NCBI GenBank assembly: GCA_016292445.1
Contig: JAEDIN010000007.1
Location: 1-38,608, forward strand
Direction of reading: 5' to 3'
Origin: Oscillospiraceae bacterium
GTDB lineage: Bacteria; Bacillota; Clostridia; Oscillospirales; Oscillospiraceae
DNA: 38,608 nucleotides
Below are positions 1 through 7,856 of this stretch, in pieces (position 1 is the stretch's first letter; every line of letters starts with the position of its first letter). A program made the translations under genes and the position numbers. The notes beneath the pieces are model-generated. The model was not told where the DNA came from, searched no databases, and was given only the letters and a program-made list of their open reading frames with translations.

Positions 1-81
1 GAGGACATCACAAATCCCGATGCAAGCCCCGCTCAGCCGCAGGCAACCGCCATTCCCGGAACGCAGGTCATAACACCTTGA
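1..81 (+). CDS. C-terminal end of an unknown protein (partial)
   Basis: An open frame enters from the left edge and stops with TGA at 79-81. The 26 visible residues are rich in Pro, Ala, Thr and Gln (ending PGTQVITP), like a flexible tail of a secreted or cell-wall protein. That is too little to name a family. The frame is supported by a good intrinsic terminator that starts immediately after the stop codon. The gene lies mostly outside the window. Confidence 0.55.
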   Translation, partial: EDITNPDASPAQPQATAIPGTQVITP

Positions 82-117
82 AAAACAGCATCCCAAAGGA
101 TGCTGTTTTCTTGATTT
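82..117 (+). terminator. Intrinsic terminator of the left-edge gene
   Basis: A 12-bp perfect stem (82-93 with 98-109, AAAACAGCATCC / GGATGCTGTTTT) has a CAAA loop and is followed by a T-rich stretch. It begins one base after the stop of the partial gene. Confidence 0.85.
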
Positions 118-139
118 TTACGGTCGAATGTTGTATTAT
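111..139 (+). promoter_or_regulatory. Sigma-A type promoter for the HD/PPTase/GtrA operon
   Basis: TTGATT (111-116) and TATTAT (134-139) are separated by 17 bp. The ribosome binding site TAAGGAG at 154-160 and the ATG at 170 lie downstream at sensible distances. Confidence 0.6.
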
Positions 140-169
140 CGGATATCATAGTCTAAGGAGTGGTTTTTT

Positions 170-712
170 ATGAGTTACATCCCCACAGTCGAGCAGGCAA
201 AAGAGCTTGTCGGCCGCTTCAATAAGGACGCGTTCCATCTTCAGCACGCCGAGACCGTTTCAAAGGTCATGGGCGAGCTTGCTAAGGAATTTGACCCCGA
301 GCGTGTGGATTTTTGGGCGGCTGTCGGTATGCTGCACGATATAGATTTTGAGCTCTACCCCGAGCAGCACTGCGTCAAGGCAAACGAGATGCTTCACGAG
401 CTTGATATCGACGAGGAGATGATACACGCCGTTATCAGCCACGGCTACGGTATCTGTATCGATGTTGAGCCGACTCAGTTCATGGAAAAGGTGCTGTATG
501 CAGCCGACGAGCTTACGGGCCTTATCGGCGCGGCTGCGCTCATGCGCCCCAACGGCATTTCCGACATGGAGGTAAAGTCAATCAAGAAGAAATTCAAGGA
601 CAAGAAGTTTGCAGCCGGCTGCTCGCGCGATGTAATAATCCGCGGTGCGGAGATGCTCGGCTGGGAGCTTGAGACCCTGATGCAGAAAACGCTTGACGCG
701 ATGAGAGCTTGA
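170..712 (+). CDS. HD domain phosphohydrolase-like protein
   Basis: A 180-residue protein of the HD superfamily (metal-dependent phosphohydrolases). The sequence shows an upstream histidine at about residue 26, the HD dyad in MLHDID at residues 56-57, and a later histidine in ISHGYG; these would bind one or two divalent metals. Stand-alone HD proteins of this size are common in Clostridia and usually have no assigned substrate, so none is given here. The start is supported by TAAGGAG nine bases upstream. It is first in an operon: its TGA overlaps the ATG of the phosphopantetheinyl transferase gene by one base. No signal peptide or membrane segment is seen, so a cytosolic location is inferred. 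Confidence 0.85.
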   Translation: MSYIPTVEQAKELVGRFNKDAFHLQHAETVSKVMGELAKEFDPERVDFWAAVGMLHDIDFELYPEQHCVKANEMLHELDIDEEMIHAVISHGYGICIDVEPTQFMEKVLYAADELTGLIGAAALMRPNGISDMEVKSIKKKFKDKKFAAGCSRDVIIRGAEMLGWELETLMQKTLDAMRA

Positions 713-1305
713 TGATAAAGCTTTTTATTGCCGATGTAAGCAGGCTGGATATCAAAAAGGCCCTGCCGCAGGTGTCCGCTTACCGCCGTCAAAAGGCACT
801 GCGCTGTCCGGACGACGAAAAAAAGCGTTGCTCCCTCGGCGTTGAGCTTCTGCTGTACCGCGCGCTGGGTGCGGATAAGCCTCTCAGCTACTCGCTCGGT
901 GAAAACGGCAAGCCGTATATTGAGGGCGGCGCGTTCTTCTCCCTTGCACACAGCGGCAAATACGCGGTGTGCGCGGTTTCAGACTGCGCAGTCGGCGTTG
1001 ATATCGAAGGAGCGAGGAAAAACTCGCTTAGGCTTGCAAAGCGGTTTTTTACCCGGAGTGAATATGAACGCATCGCCGCAAGCGGCGAGCCCGACGAGCT
1101 TTTCTGCCGCCTTTGGGTCATCAAGGAAAGCTACATAAAGGCGACCGGCAAGGGGCTTAATACACCTCTTGGCTCCTTTGAGGCAAATGACAGGATAGGC
1201 GAATACTCAACTGTGCATTTTGAACGTGACGGCTACCATATCGCCCTTTGCGCAAAATGCGACAGCATCGGAGATATTGAGATCTATGATGAAGAGATTA
1301 TTTGA
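712..1305 (+). CDS. 4'-phosphopantetheinyl transferase, Sfp type
   Basis: A 197-residue protein of the Sfp/AcpT superfamily, which moves the 4'-phosphopantetheine arm of CoA onto a serine of carrier proteins. Visible motifs are FSLAHSG (76-82), VGVDIE with metal-binding D97 and E99, and W135-x2-K138-E139-S-x2-K143 (WVIKESYIK). Length fits the family (about 200-230). ATG 712 overlaps the preceding stop as TGATG, indicating translational coupling; a TTG three bases upstream is the alternative start. No polyketide or nonribosomal peptide cluster is in view, so the carrier-protein target is unknown; a fatty-acid ACP is possible. The GtrA gene overlaps its 3' end by 20 bases. Confidence 0.9.
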   Translation: MIKLFIADVSRLDIKKALPQVSAYRRQKALRCPDDEKKRCSLGVELLLYRALGADKPLSYSLGENGKPYIEGGAFFSLAHSGKYAVCAVSDCAVGVDIEGARKNSLRLAKRFFTRSEYERIAASGEPDELFCRLWVIKESYIKATGKGLNTPLGSFEANDRIGEYSTVHFERDGYHIALCAKCDSIGDIEIYDEEII

Positions 1306-1693
1306 CAGCACGGCGGTGCGCTTCGTGCTTGTCGGCATCGTGAACACCCTGTTCGGCGCAGGCATAATGTTCGTGTTTTACAACTGCCTGCACCTGAACT
1401 ACTGGCTGTCCTCGGCGTCGAACTACCTTTTCGGCAGTATACTCAGCTATTTTCTGAACAAATATTTCACCTTTGAGTGCAGGGAACGAAGCGCAAAATA
1501 TATTCTCCGCTTCATTGTGAACATTCTTGTGTGCTACTTTGTTGCCTACTCGGTGGCAAAGCCGCTGATCGCGCAGCTTATAACGAGTACCTCGGTGAGT
1601 GTGCAGGAGAATGTCGCGATGCTCGCCGGAATGGTCATATTCACAGTTTTGAATTACTTCGGGCAAAAGCTTTTCGCATTCAAAAAGGAATAA
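1286..1693 (+). CDS. GtrA-like family membrane protein
   Basis: About 135 residues with four predicted transmembrane segments. The GtrA-type N-terminus is recognisable: RFVLVGIVNTLFGAG, then the conserved SYFLNKYFTF after the second helix. GtrA proteins are thought to flip or move undecaprenyl-linked sugars across the membrane in cell-wall or polysaccharide decoration. Two adjacent ATGs (1286, 1289) are possible starts; GGAGA at 1270-1274 favours the first. The gene begins inside the end of the phosphopantetheinyl transferase gene and is followed at once by a terminator, so it closes the operon. No glycosyltransferase partner is adjacent. Confidence 0.85.
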   Translation: MMKRLFDSTAVRFVLVGIVNTLFGAGIMFVFYNCLHLNYWLSSASNYLFGSILSYFLNKYFTFECRERSAKYILRFIVNILVCYFVAYSVAKPLIAQLITSTSVSVQENVAMLAGMVIFTVLNYFGQKLFAFKKE

Positions 1694-1720
1694 AACCGTT
1701 GGAAAAATCCAACGGTTTTT
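1692..1720. terminator. Bidirectional intrinsic terminator between convergent genes
   Basis: A 12-bp stem (1692-1703 / 1708-1719, AAAACCGTTGGA / TCCAACGGTTTT) has T-rich flanks on both strands. It lies between the GtrA gene and the convergent HAD gene that ends at 1721. Confidence 0.85.
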
Positions 1721-2407
1721 TCATATTCCCTCGAGCAGCTCGGGAAGCTCGGCAAGGCTTCTTATCTCGTAGTCTGCCGGTATATGCGGGTCACAGGGCA
1801 GGCCCTTTGGATTAAACCAGCAGGTCTTTATGCCGGCGTTTATGCCGCCGAGAATATCCGAGCTCAGCGTGTCGCCCACGATTATCGCTTTGTCCGGCTC
1901 AAAGCCCTCTATCGCTGCAAAGCAGGTGTCAAAAAACTCCCTGCACGGCTTATTAAAGCCTATGCACTCGGAGATGAATATGCCGTCAAAGTACTTTTCT
2001 ATACCCGCGCTGCGCAGTCGCCTGTCCTGAACATTTGCCGTACCGTTTGACACGATATACAGCTTATATTTTCCGTAAAGTGCCTCGAGCAGCTCCGGCG
2101 CACCGTCAACAAACCAGTGGCCGATGCCGAGCAGGTATTCATAGGTTTTCTGCACCATTTCGCCGGGAATCCTCATTCCAAGCTCGTCAAACAGAATATT
2201 AAACCGCTCGACAAGCACCTGCTCACGGCTTATCTCGCCCTTTTCCAGCCGCCGCCACTGCGCGGCGTTTATCTCGCTGTACCTCGCTATCAGCTCATCG
2301 CTTGCCTTTATCCCGATATGCTCAAAGGTCTTTTTTATTGCCGCTGCTTCGGCTTTGCCGAAGTCAAGCAGCGTATCGTCAACATCCAAAAACACAAATT
2401 TCATCAT
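1721..2407 (-). CDS. HAD superfamily phosphatase, YjjG family (noncanonical pyrimidine nucleotidase-like)
   Basis: A 228-residue HAD-IA hydrolase. Motif I is DVDDTL (nucleophile Asp plus acid two residues on), motif II is the Ser/Thr of VSNGT, motif III is the Lys in FNKP, and motif IV is VGDTLSSDILGG. The stretch SDILGGINAGIKTCW closely resembles E. coli YjjG, which dephosphorylates damaged or noncanonical pyrimidine nucleotides, so that house-cleaning role is the best guess. Two consecutive ATGs (2407, 2404) are possible starts. The gene follows the TPR gene with one base between stop and start, so the two are probably cotranscribed and coupled. Confidence 0.88.
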   Translation of the reverse strand: MMKFVFLDVDDTLLDFGKAEAAAIKKTFEHIGIKASDELIARYSEINAAQWRRLEKGEISREQVLVERFNILFDELGMRIPGEMVQKTYEYLLGIGHWFVDGAPELLEALYGKYKLYIVSNGTANVQDRRLRSAGIEKYFDGIFISECIGFNKPCREFFDTCFAAIEGFEPDKAIIVGDTLSSDILGGINAGIKTCWFNPKGLPCDPHIPADYEIRSLAELPELLEGI

Positions 2408-2408
2408 T

Positions 2409-3491
2409 TCAGTGTACCGCGTAAAAACTCCATTTGTCCGTAATCTGCTTAGGCGCAAGCTCGATGAGCTTATCAAGCCATATCTCATATGTAAGATTGT
2501 AATTATCAAAAAAGCTTATGCAGGTCTTGCCGCCGTCACGGCTAAGTGAAAATCTGACGGTCTCTCCGTTGTGTCCGAAAAGCTCGCGGAGCTTATACTC
2601 AAGGGGCCTAAAGCCGGGATAGCCGACACCGAGTCTGAACGCATCGTGTAGTCGCTCCTCCGTCTCCGAAAACCAGTCCCAGAATCCGCAGAGCTTGTCA
2701 AGCTCCGGCTTTTGCAGAGCAAAGCGCGGATTTTTCTGTGCAAGTATCTCCTCGACGGTCAGAGCATATTTTGCCTCGACCTCGGGAAGCTCCTTTCGCA
2801 GTACCGTCATTTTCTCCCTCGCCTGCTGCTTCCTGTCCGTTGCCGCATACAGCATTGCCCATGAAAGATTGAGCAGCGGCGGCGAGTAGCCGAGGCTCTG
2901 TGCCTCGTACAGCTCATACTCGGCTTCATCGTACTGCCGCATCATCACAAGGCAGGCCGCCATGTTGCCGTGGATAGAGCCTATAAGCGGCTCGGCCCGG
3001 ACCGCCGGCAGCTCATCGCGCTGAGGCATATTCAAAGCACATTCCAAGGCACGCATATAACCGCCGAGCGCAGCTTCGTAGTGTTTCTCCTCGTGCAAAC
3101 ACTTTGCGAGCAAAAGGTAAACCATGTAAAATTCCGGCTCGCGCTTTGCCGACTCCGTCAAAAGCACCGCGGCGCGCTCGCGAAGCCCCGTCTTTTCATA
3201 GCACACTCCCACAAAGAAATACCACGCAGCAAAATCCTCGTCGGTATTGCAGAATTTGAACAGGTTGTCGAGCTTTTTCATGCCGCGCACCACGTCTCCG
3301 CGGCTGATGAGATTAAGCGCGGCAACAAGCTCAAATCTTGCCGCCATATCGTCTGTAAACGCAGGGTCCATGATATCGCCGAACATACGGGCATGGATAT
3401 ACCATGCGTTTTCAAACGCAGTTTTTACCCGCGATATTTTCATCGCCCTGCCGATAATCTTATTCCGTTTTTCTCTGAGCTTATCCGACAT
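2409..3491 (-). CDS. Tetratricopeptide repeat protein
   Basis: A 360-residue soluble protein with TPR-like helical hairpins from about residue 80 to 245 (for example WYFFVGVCYEKTGLRERAA, LLLAKCLHEEKHYEAAL and NMAACLVMMRQYDEAEYEL). A C-terminal region of about 110 residues matches no family I recognise. TPR arrays bind protein partners, so a scaffold or adaptor role is inferred and no enzyme activity is claimed. ATG 3491 is chosen because GGGAG lies five bases upstream; the GTG at 3503 would sit on that same site. It is the first gene of a two-gene unit with the YjjG-like phosphatase. Confidence 0.8.
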   Translation of the reverse strand: MSDKLREKRNKIIGRAMKISRVKTAFENAWYIHARMFGDIMDPAFTDDMAARFELVAALNLISRGDVVRGMKKLDNLFKFCNTDEDFAAWYFFVGVCYEKTGLRERAAVLLTESAKREPEFYMVYLLLAKCLHEEKHYEAALGGYMRALECALNMPQRDELPAVRAEPLIGSIHGNMAACLVMMRQYDEAEYELYEAQSLGYSPPLLNLSWAMLYAATDRKQQAREKMTVLRKELPEVEAKYALTVEEILAQKNPRFALQKPELDKLCGFWDWFSETEERLHDAFRLGVGYPGFRPLEYKLRELFGHNGETVRFSLSRDGGKTCISFFDNYNLTYEIWLDKLIELAPKQITDKWSFYAVH

Positions 3492-3535
3492 AGTATCTCC
3501 CACTGCAGCAGTTTTTTATATAATACCACAAATCC

Positions 3536-3570
3536 GAAAAAAGAAAAGAGCCGCCGTTCAAAACGGCGGC
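3536..3570 (-). terminator. Intrinsic terminator of the Asn/Gln-rich small gene
   Basis: A 9-bp GC-rich stem (GCCGCCGTT / AACGGCGGC, 3550-3558 and 3562-3570) has a three-base loop. On the minus strand a T-rich run follows at 3549-3536. It stands just after the stop of the 49-residue gene. Confidence 0.85.
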
Positions 3571-3587
3571 AGGGTTCGTTTTATGAA

Positions 3588-3737
3588 TTATCTGTTCTGG
3601 TTGTTGCGCTGATTCTGATTGTTGCGCTGCTTTTCCTGATTTTCGCGGTTCTGCTCGTTGTTCCGGTTCTCGCGGTTCTGCTGATTCTGGTTGTTGCGCT
3701 GGTTCTGATTGTTCTGATTATTCTTGTTATTTGCCAT
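3588..3737 (-). CDS. 49-residue Asn/Gln-rich protein of unknown function
   Basis: The frame reads MANNKNNQNNQNQ and continues to NQNR as almost nothing but Asn, Gln, Arg and Glu, in a rough N-N-Q-N-x repeat. It contains no Cys, aromatic or hydrophobic segment, so it should be disordered. A perfect GGAGG (3747-3751) lies nine bases before the ATG and a strong terminator follows the stop, which is good evidence for a real gene despite its simplicity. I do not recognise the family. The composition recalls low-complexity spore-associated small proteins, and a weak SigF/SigG-like promoter (GTATA at 3808-3804, GGCAAGCTAT at 3787-3778) is compatible with that, but this is speculation. Confidence 0.7.
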   Translation of the reverse strand: MANNKNNQNNQNQRNNQNQQNRENRNNEQNRENQEKQRNNQNQRNNQNR

Positions 3738-3838
3738 TTTGATTTTCCTCCAAAGTTTTTCGCATTTTCATGCATGTATAGCTTGCCGCAAAAACGCAAA
3801 GAATATACATCGCAAGAAAAAACAAGAGGATTTTTACT

Positions 3839-4984
3839 ATGCTGCTTATAAAAAACGGGCTTTTATTTACAATGAACGAACCCGAACCGTTTTACGGCGA
3901 CCTGCTTGCCGACAAAGGCAGGCTTGTTCGGGTCGGCGGCAAAATCGCCGCAACGGGCGATATGCAGGTCATAGACGCGCAAAATATGCAGGTCTACCCC
4001 GGATTTATCGACGCCCACAGCCACATCGGCATCTCCGAGGAGAAAACCGGCAGACAGGGCGACGACTGCAACGAGGGTACAGACCCTCAAACCGCTTGTA
4101 TGCGTGCGATAGACGCCATAAATCCGATGGACAGTGCCTTCCACAACGCGCTGGCGGCAGGTATAACAGGCGCAATGGTAGGCCCAGGCAGTTCAAACCC
4201 AATCGGTGGACAGTTTGCCTTTATCAAAACCGACGGACGCTGCGTTGACGACATGGTGGTGCTGGCACCCGCCGCAATCAAGATAGCCCTAGGAGAAAAC
4301 CCCAAGGTCAATTTCGGCACTAACGGCAATATGCCGATGACCCGTATGGGCATCGCCTCGCTGATAAGAGAGGAGCTTTTTGAGGCACGGCAGTATTTTG
4401 ACGACAAATCCGCTAAGCCTCGCTTTAATATGGAATGTTACCGTGAGCTCTTCGAGGGCAGGATACCTCTGAAGGCCCATGTGCATCGCGCCGATGATAT
4501 TTTCACCGCCATACGCATTGCAAGGGAGTTTGGTCTGGGACTCACCCTCGACCACTGCACCGAGGGACATCTCGTAACCGAAAAAATAGCTGAAAGCGGC
4601 TTTCCGGCAATAGTCGGGCCGTCGCTCGCCTCACGGAGCAAGAACGAGGTGTGCCGCTCGGATTTCAGCACCGCCGGTGTTTTGGACAAGGCAGGCGTCC
4701 TGGTCGCACTAACCACCGACCACCCCGTATCCCGCATTCAGTATCTTCCGCTGTGTGCAGCCCTTGCCGCCAAAGAGGGACTCGGCAAAATGCAGGCACT
4801 GCGCACCATAACCGTAAACGCCGCAAAGATCTGCCGCGTCGACGGGCGTCTCGGTACTCTCGAAGCAGGCAAGGACGCCGACATCGCAATTTTCAGCGGC
4901 AGTCCGCTTGATATAGACAGCTCGGCGGTTTATACCGTCATTAACGGCTGCATAGTCTGGAAAAACGAACAGGTAAACGGCTGA
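3839..4984 (+). CDS. Amidohydrolase (imidazolonepropionase-like metal-dependent hydrolase)
   Basis: A 381-residue amidohydrolase-superfamily TIM-barrel enzyme. Metal-site residues are visible: H60-S-H62 after the first beta-sandwich strand, the ALGENPK segment (151-156) typical of this subgroup, histidines at 214/216, H239 and H244 in LDHCTEGH, and D294 in TTDHP. The C-terminus has the usual GTLEAGKDADIAIF return of the sandwich domain. The substrate is unknown; relatives hydrolyse cyclic amides or act as dipeptidase-like enzymes. AGAGGA lies eight bases upstream of ATG 3839. It appears monocistronic, bounded by a divergent small gene and a terminator. Confidence 0.85.
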   Translation: MLLIKNGLLFTMNEPEPFYGDLLADKGRLVRVGGKIAATGDMQVIDAQNMQVYPGFIDAHSHIGISEEKTGRQGDDCNEGTDPQTACMRAIDAINPMDSAFHNALAAGITGAMVGPGSSNPIGGQFAFIKTDGRCVDDMVVLAPAAIKIALGENPKVNFGTNGNMPMTRMGIASLIREELFEARQYFDDKSAKPRFNMECYRELFEGRIPLKAHVHRADDIFTAIRIAREFGLGLTLDHCTEGHLVTEKIAESGFPAIVGPSLASRSKNEVCRSDFSTAGVLDKAGVLVALTTDHPVSRIQYLPLCAALAAKEGLGKMQALRTITVNAAKICRVDGRLGTLEAGKDADIAIFSGSPLDIDSSAVYTVINGCIVWKNEQVNG

Positions 4985-5011
4985 CCGAAGCTCGGTCAGC
5001 CGTTTATTCTT
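4976..5011. terminator. Terminator between convergent genes
   Basis: A 13-bp perfect stem (4976-4988 / 4992-5004, AACGGCTGACCGA / TCGGTCAGCCGTT) has a three-base loop and is followed by TTTATTCTTATT. It serves the amidohydrolase and possibly the convergent anti-sigma gene, whose stop is at 5010. Confidence 0.75.
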
Positions 5012-5933
5012 ATTGGCAGGCACTCAGCACCGCATCGAACGGCTCGCCCGGCATTTTCACAAAATACCATCCGAGCTGCTGGCAGCCGACATAGCCGCCG
5101 TCTATGAGCCTGAGTTCAACCGTTGTTCCGTCTTTCATCTCCAGATACAGGTGTCCCTGCGTCGGAGTCTCGTAAAAGTCCGGCATTGTTTCGTAGTCTA
5201 TGAACACAAATTCGCTGCCGCAAAGCTCATCGATAAAGCTTTCAAACTGCTCGTCTGTGAGCTTATCAAACTGCTTGTAATGGTCAATATGACTTTCGTA
5301 GTTCCAGTCGTAGTGAGTCAGATACTTTATCTGTGCCACATTGTTTCTTATATGCAGTCTGTCCTCAAACAGGTCCTTTCCCGTATTCAAACCGATGCCG
5401 TCATAATTATCTAAAAGCTGCAGGCTTTGCGTTCCGTCATACCATTTCTGCCAAATGCAAAGGCGAAAGCTTTTGTCGTAGCCCTTTACGGTATACACCG
5501 AACCGTCGTATGTGGATGCAAAATTCTCCTTCCATACCTCCTTGTCCGTCCATTCGTCAAGATTGCCCTTTGCTTCTCCGACATACTCACCTATCATAGC
5601 CTCTGCGGCGGCGTTATCGCCTTCAAAGGCTATGCTTTGCGTGTAGACAGCGCCGTTATAAACAAGGCAGCCTATCATATCCGGCTGCACACCGGGTCTG
5701 AGCTCGGGCGGCACAAAGCTCGGGGTGTATACCTTGTATTCTCCCACGGGCTGCGGCGTCTGCACGGCCTCCGGTTGTTTTGAAATGCCGAAAGCACCCG
5801 CAACAACAAGGCAAAGGCACGCCGCCATAGCAGCCCACTTCACCCATGCTCTGTTCTTCCCGCTCACTTCTGAGTCAATGATGAAATCATCTCTTATCTC
5901 GCCGATGGCGTCGTTCAATTTGTCTGACCTCAT
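5010..5933 (-). CDS. Membrane-anchored partner (putative anti-sigma factor) of the ECF sigma factor
   Basis: 307 residues: a short cytoplasmic N-terminus (MRSDKLNDAIGEIRDD), one transmembrane helix at about residues 31-50, and a large extracytoplasmic domain ending at Cys-Gln. The N-terminal region resembles the short cytosolic segment of anti-sigma-like proteins encoded next to ECF sigma genes in Clostridia. I recognise no zinc-binding ZAS motif and no family for the outer domain. Its ATG overlaps the sigma factor's stop by four bases (ATGA), so the two are translated together. The inferred job is to hold the sigma factor at the membrane and release it when the outer domain senses a signal. 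Confidence 0.72.
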   Translation of the reverse strand: MRSDKLNDAIGEIRDDFIIDSEVSGKNRAWVKWAAMAACLCLVVAGAFGISKQPEAVQTPQPVGEYKVYTPSFVPPELRPGVQPDMIGCLVYNGAVYTQSIAFEGDNAAAEAMIGEYVGEAKGNLDEWTDKEVWKENFASTYDGSVYTVKGYDKSFRLCIWQKWYDGTQSLQLLDNYDGIGLNTGKDLFEDRLHIRNNVAQIKYLTHYDWNYESHIDHYKQFDKLTDEQFESFIDELCGSEFVFIDYETMPDFYETPTQGHLYLEMKDGTTVELRLIDGGYVGCQQLGWYFVKMPGEPFDAVLSACQ

Positions 5934-6490
5934 AACCAGATATCCTCCTTTTCCAGCTGCGCACGGAGCTTGTCTCTTGTGCGCTTTAGCAGCATTTTGA
6001 CCTTGCTTTGGCTGAAACCGAATCGGGTCGAGATATCTTCAATGGAGTCAAAAAACCAGTAGCGGCGCAAAAACACACGGCGTTCATCGGCCTTGAGCAT
6101 ATCGAGAAAGGCGTTAAGCACCTCCGCAAGCTCCTTTGCGCTAAGCTGCTCGTCAAGGCTGCGCTCGGATGCTATGCACTCCTCCAGCTCCTCCAGGGCG
6201 AGTGCGGTTTCTCCGCTGCCGCGCTTTTCGGCGCTTTTGCTGCGGTACTTTTTAAGCGATATTCTGCGGGTTATTTTTCCGAGGAAGGTCGATAGAATCG
6301 CCGGACGGTGAGGCGGCATGGCGTTCCACGCGCCCATATATGTGTCGTTTACGCACTCGTTTGCATCCTCGTCATTGTTCAAAATGCCCTTGGCTATCGC
6401 ATAGCAATATTTTTCGTATTTTTCTTGCGTGTGAGCTATCGCCGCTTCGTTCCTTTGCCAGTACAGCTCAACTATCCTGCTGTCCTCCAT
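5930..6490 (-). CDS. RNA polymerase sigma factor, sigma-70 family ECF type
   Basis: 186 residues with a sigma-70 region 2 (YCYAIAKGILNNDEDANECVNDTYMGAW) and a C-terminal region 4 helix-turn-helix (SIEDISTRFGFSQSKVKMLLKRTRDKL), linked without region 3, as in ECF sigma factors. ATG 6490 is chosen because GGGGGTGAGGAG lies just upstream; a GTG at 6517 is the alternative. The stop overlaps the start of the membrane partner gene, the usual sigma/anti-sigma layout. I looked for an autoregulatory AAC-type promoter upstream and saw none that I trust. Confidence 0.88.
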   Translation of the reverse strand: MEDSRIVELYWQRNEAAIAHTQEKYEKYCYAIAKGILNNDEDANECVNDTYMGAWNAMPPHRPAILSTFLGKITRRISLKKYRSKSAEKRGSGETALALEELEECIASERSLDEQLSAKELAEVLNAFLDMLKADERRVFLRRYWFFDSIEDISTRFGFSQSKVKMLLKRTRDKLRAQLEKEDIWL

Positions 6491-6563
6491 CTCCTCACCC
6501 CCGTTTTTCGGTTTCACTTATCATCTGCCGCTTTTTTGGAAAAGGTCACGAAAAACCGGAAAA

Positions 6564-7436
6564 TTAAAGCTGCTTTAATTCGCTCACTGCGTACTTGACA
6601 AAGCGTTTGACCGCCGGTGACGCATGCTTAACAGACGGCAGTATCATGCCCAGCGTAATTTTCTCCGGAGGAGACACGGGTATTTTTGCAACATCGCAGT
6701 TCCAGCCGTGCATCAGAAGCTCATTTGTGATGCTTATGCCGAGACCGTTTTCGATGAGCGCCCACGCCGAAAAGCTTTCGTTGGTGGAATAAACGATGTT
6801 CGGCACGATGTCGTATTTATTGAGCATTTTCATTACATCCTCATCCTTGCCCATTGCCGGCATTATAAACTCCTCCTGCTCACAGCGGTCAAGCGGAAAC
6901 TCCTCGGCGTCGGCAAGGGGATGATCCTTGGGAAGCACCGCTATCATGGGGTCGTCGGCAAGCGGTATCCAGTCGTAGTCGATATCGTCGCCGCCGCTTA
7001 GCAGACCGATATCGGCTCTGCCATCCTCTATCCACTTCAAAACCTCCTGCCGGACACCCTCCATGAGGTTTATGTTGATGTTCGGGTACTTCTTTTTGAA
7101 GTCGGCAATGACCTTGGGCAGCCAGTGTGTGGCTATGGAGGAATAGGCGGCAATGTTTATAAGACCGATGTCCAGGCCGTTGATATTCGCCGCAAGCTCG
7201 TGCATACGGTTTTCCTGGCTTAAAAACGCTCTGACCGCAGGCAACATCTTTTCGCCCTCCGCCGTCAGCACAACGCCCCTTGTCGTGCGCTTTAAAAGCA
7301 GAAAGCCGAAATCGCTCTCCATTGCCGAGATGAGCTGACTCACACCCGAGGCTGTGTAGTTTAGCTTTTCCGCCGCCCTTGTCAGACTACCGCACTCCGC
7401 TGCCGCTAAAAACGCCTTGCATCTTGAACTTTCCAT
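6564..7436 (-). CDS. LysR family transcriptional regulator
   Basis: A 290-residue LysR-type regulator: N-terminal winged helix-turn-helix (residues 1-60, AAECGSLTRAAEKLNYTASG) and a type-2 periplasmic-binding-like effector domain (about 88-290). AAGGAAGAG precedes the ATG. It is transcribed away from a small membrane-protein gene at 7567, with a 130-bp shared promoter region. LysR regulators usually act on the divergent neighbour, so that gene is the first suspected target. The effector is unknown. The second LysR gene in this window (17293) has a similar layout and may belong to the same subgroup. Confidence 0.9.
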   Translation of the reverse strand: MESSRCKAFLAAAECGSLTRAAEKLNYTASGVSQLISAMESDFGFLLLKRTTRGVVLTAEGEKMLPAVRAFLSQENRMHELAANINGLDIGLINIAAYSSIATHWLPKVIADFKKKYPNININLMEGVRQEVLKWIEDGRADIGLLSGGDDIDYDWIPLADDPMIAVLPKDHPLADAEEFPLDRCEQEEFIMPAMGKDEDVMKMLNKYDIVPNIVYSTNESFSAWALIENGLGISITNELLMHGWNCDVAKIPVSPPEKITLGMILPSVKHASPAVKRFVKYAVSELKQL

Positions 7437-7485
7437 ATTTCTCTTCCTTTAAGTTTTACTTAATTTAGCCTAAATGCTTTGTAAC

Positions 7486-7514
7486 TTTACTTTATAATAA
7501 CATACGCTTATAAT
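7486..7514 (+). promoter_or_regulatory. Promoter for the 59-residue membrane protein
   Basis: TTTACT (7486-7491) and TATAAT (7509-7514) are spaced by 17 bp in the AT-rich divergent region next to the LysR gene. Confidence 0.6.
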
Positions 7515-7566
7515 GCAATCAAGCTAAAAAAACAAGAAACAAAAAAACTTTTCCGGAGGTATTGAT

Positions 7567-7746
7567 ATGAAAGCTCTGTCACCCAAAACTTTAGTATTTC
7601 TCGCAGTCATCAGCCTGCTTCTCACCGTGTTGTTCACCTACCTTTGGGCAAGCCTCGCGGGTGTTGCATCCACCGTATTTTCCGTGCTGGTATTCGTTGC
7701 CGCAGGCGTTTTCATCTGCTGCATCAATATTATTGATAAAAGCTGA
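7567..7746 (+). CDS. 59-residue two-helix membrane protein of unknown function
   Basis: A short gene reading MKALSPKTLVFLAVISLL and ending INIIDKS. It has two hydrophobic segments (about residues 8-27 and 31-54) joined by a short turn, and two adjacent cysteines (CC) near the end of the second helix. The start is well supported: GGAGGT at 7555-7560, six bases before the ATG, with a consensus promoter upstream and a terminator at 7782. The family is not recognised. It is divergent from a LysR regulator, so regulated expression is likely; small inner-membrane proteins of this type often modulate a larger transporter or enzyme, but no partner is adjacent. Confidence 0.75.
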   Translation: MKALSPKTLVFLAVISLLLTVLFTYLWASLAGVASTVFSVLVFVAAGVFICCINIIDKS

Positions 7747-7781
7747 TATTTTTCTCTCTCTCAACAATTTTTCCAGGAAGG

Positions 7782-7813
7782 ACCTGCGGCCGGCACCGCA
7801 GGTTTTTCGTTTT
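7782..7813 (+). terminator. Intrinsic terminator after the small membrane protein
   Basis: An 8-bp stem (7782-7789 / 7796-7803, ACCTGCGG / CCGCAGGT) is followed by TTTTTCGTTTT. Confidence 0.8.
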
Positions 7814-7856
7814 GTATAAGATAAACGATAATTGCAAATTATAACGGATGATACTG

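Noticed and set aside
3578..3740. CRISPR-like or satellite repeat
   Set aside because: The short repeats (CAGAAC/CAGCGCAACAA) are codon-level repeats of an Asn/Gln-rich coding frame without spacers.
3590..3780. A hydrophobic leucine/valine-rich plus-strand frame across the Asn/Gln-rich gene
   Set aside because: It is the mirror of AAC/CAG repeats, has no ribosome binding site of its own and would run through a terminator hairpin.
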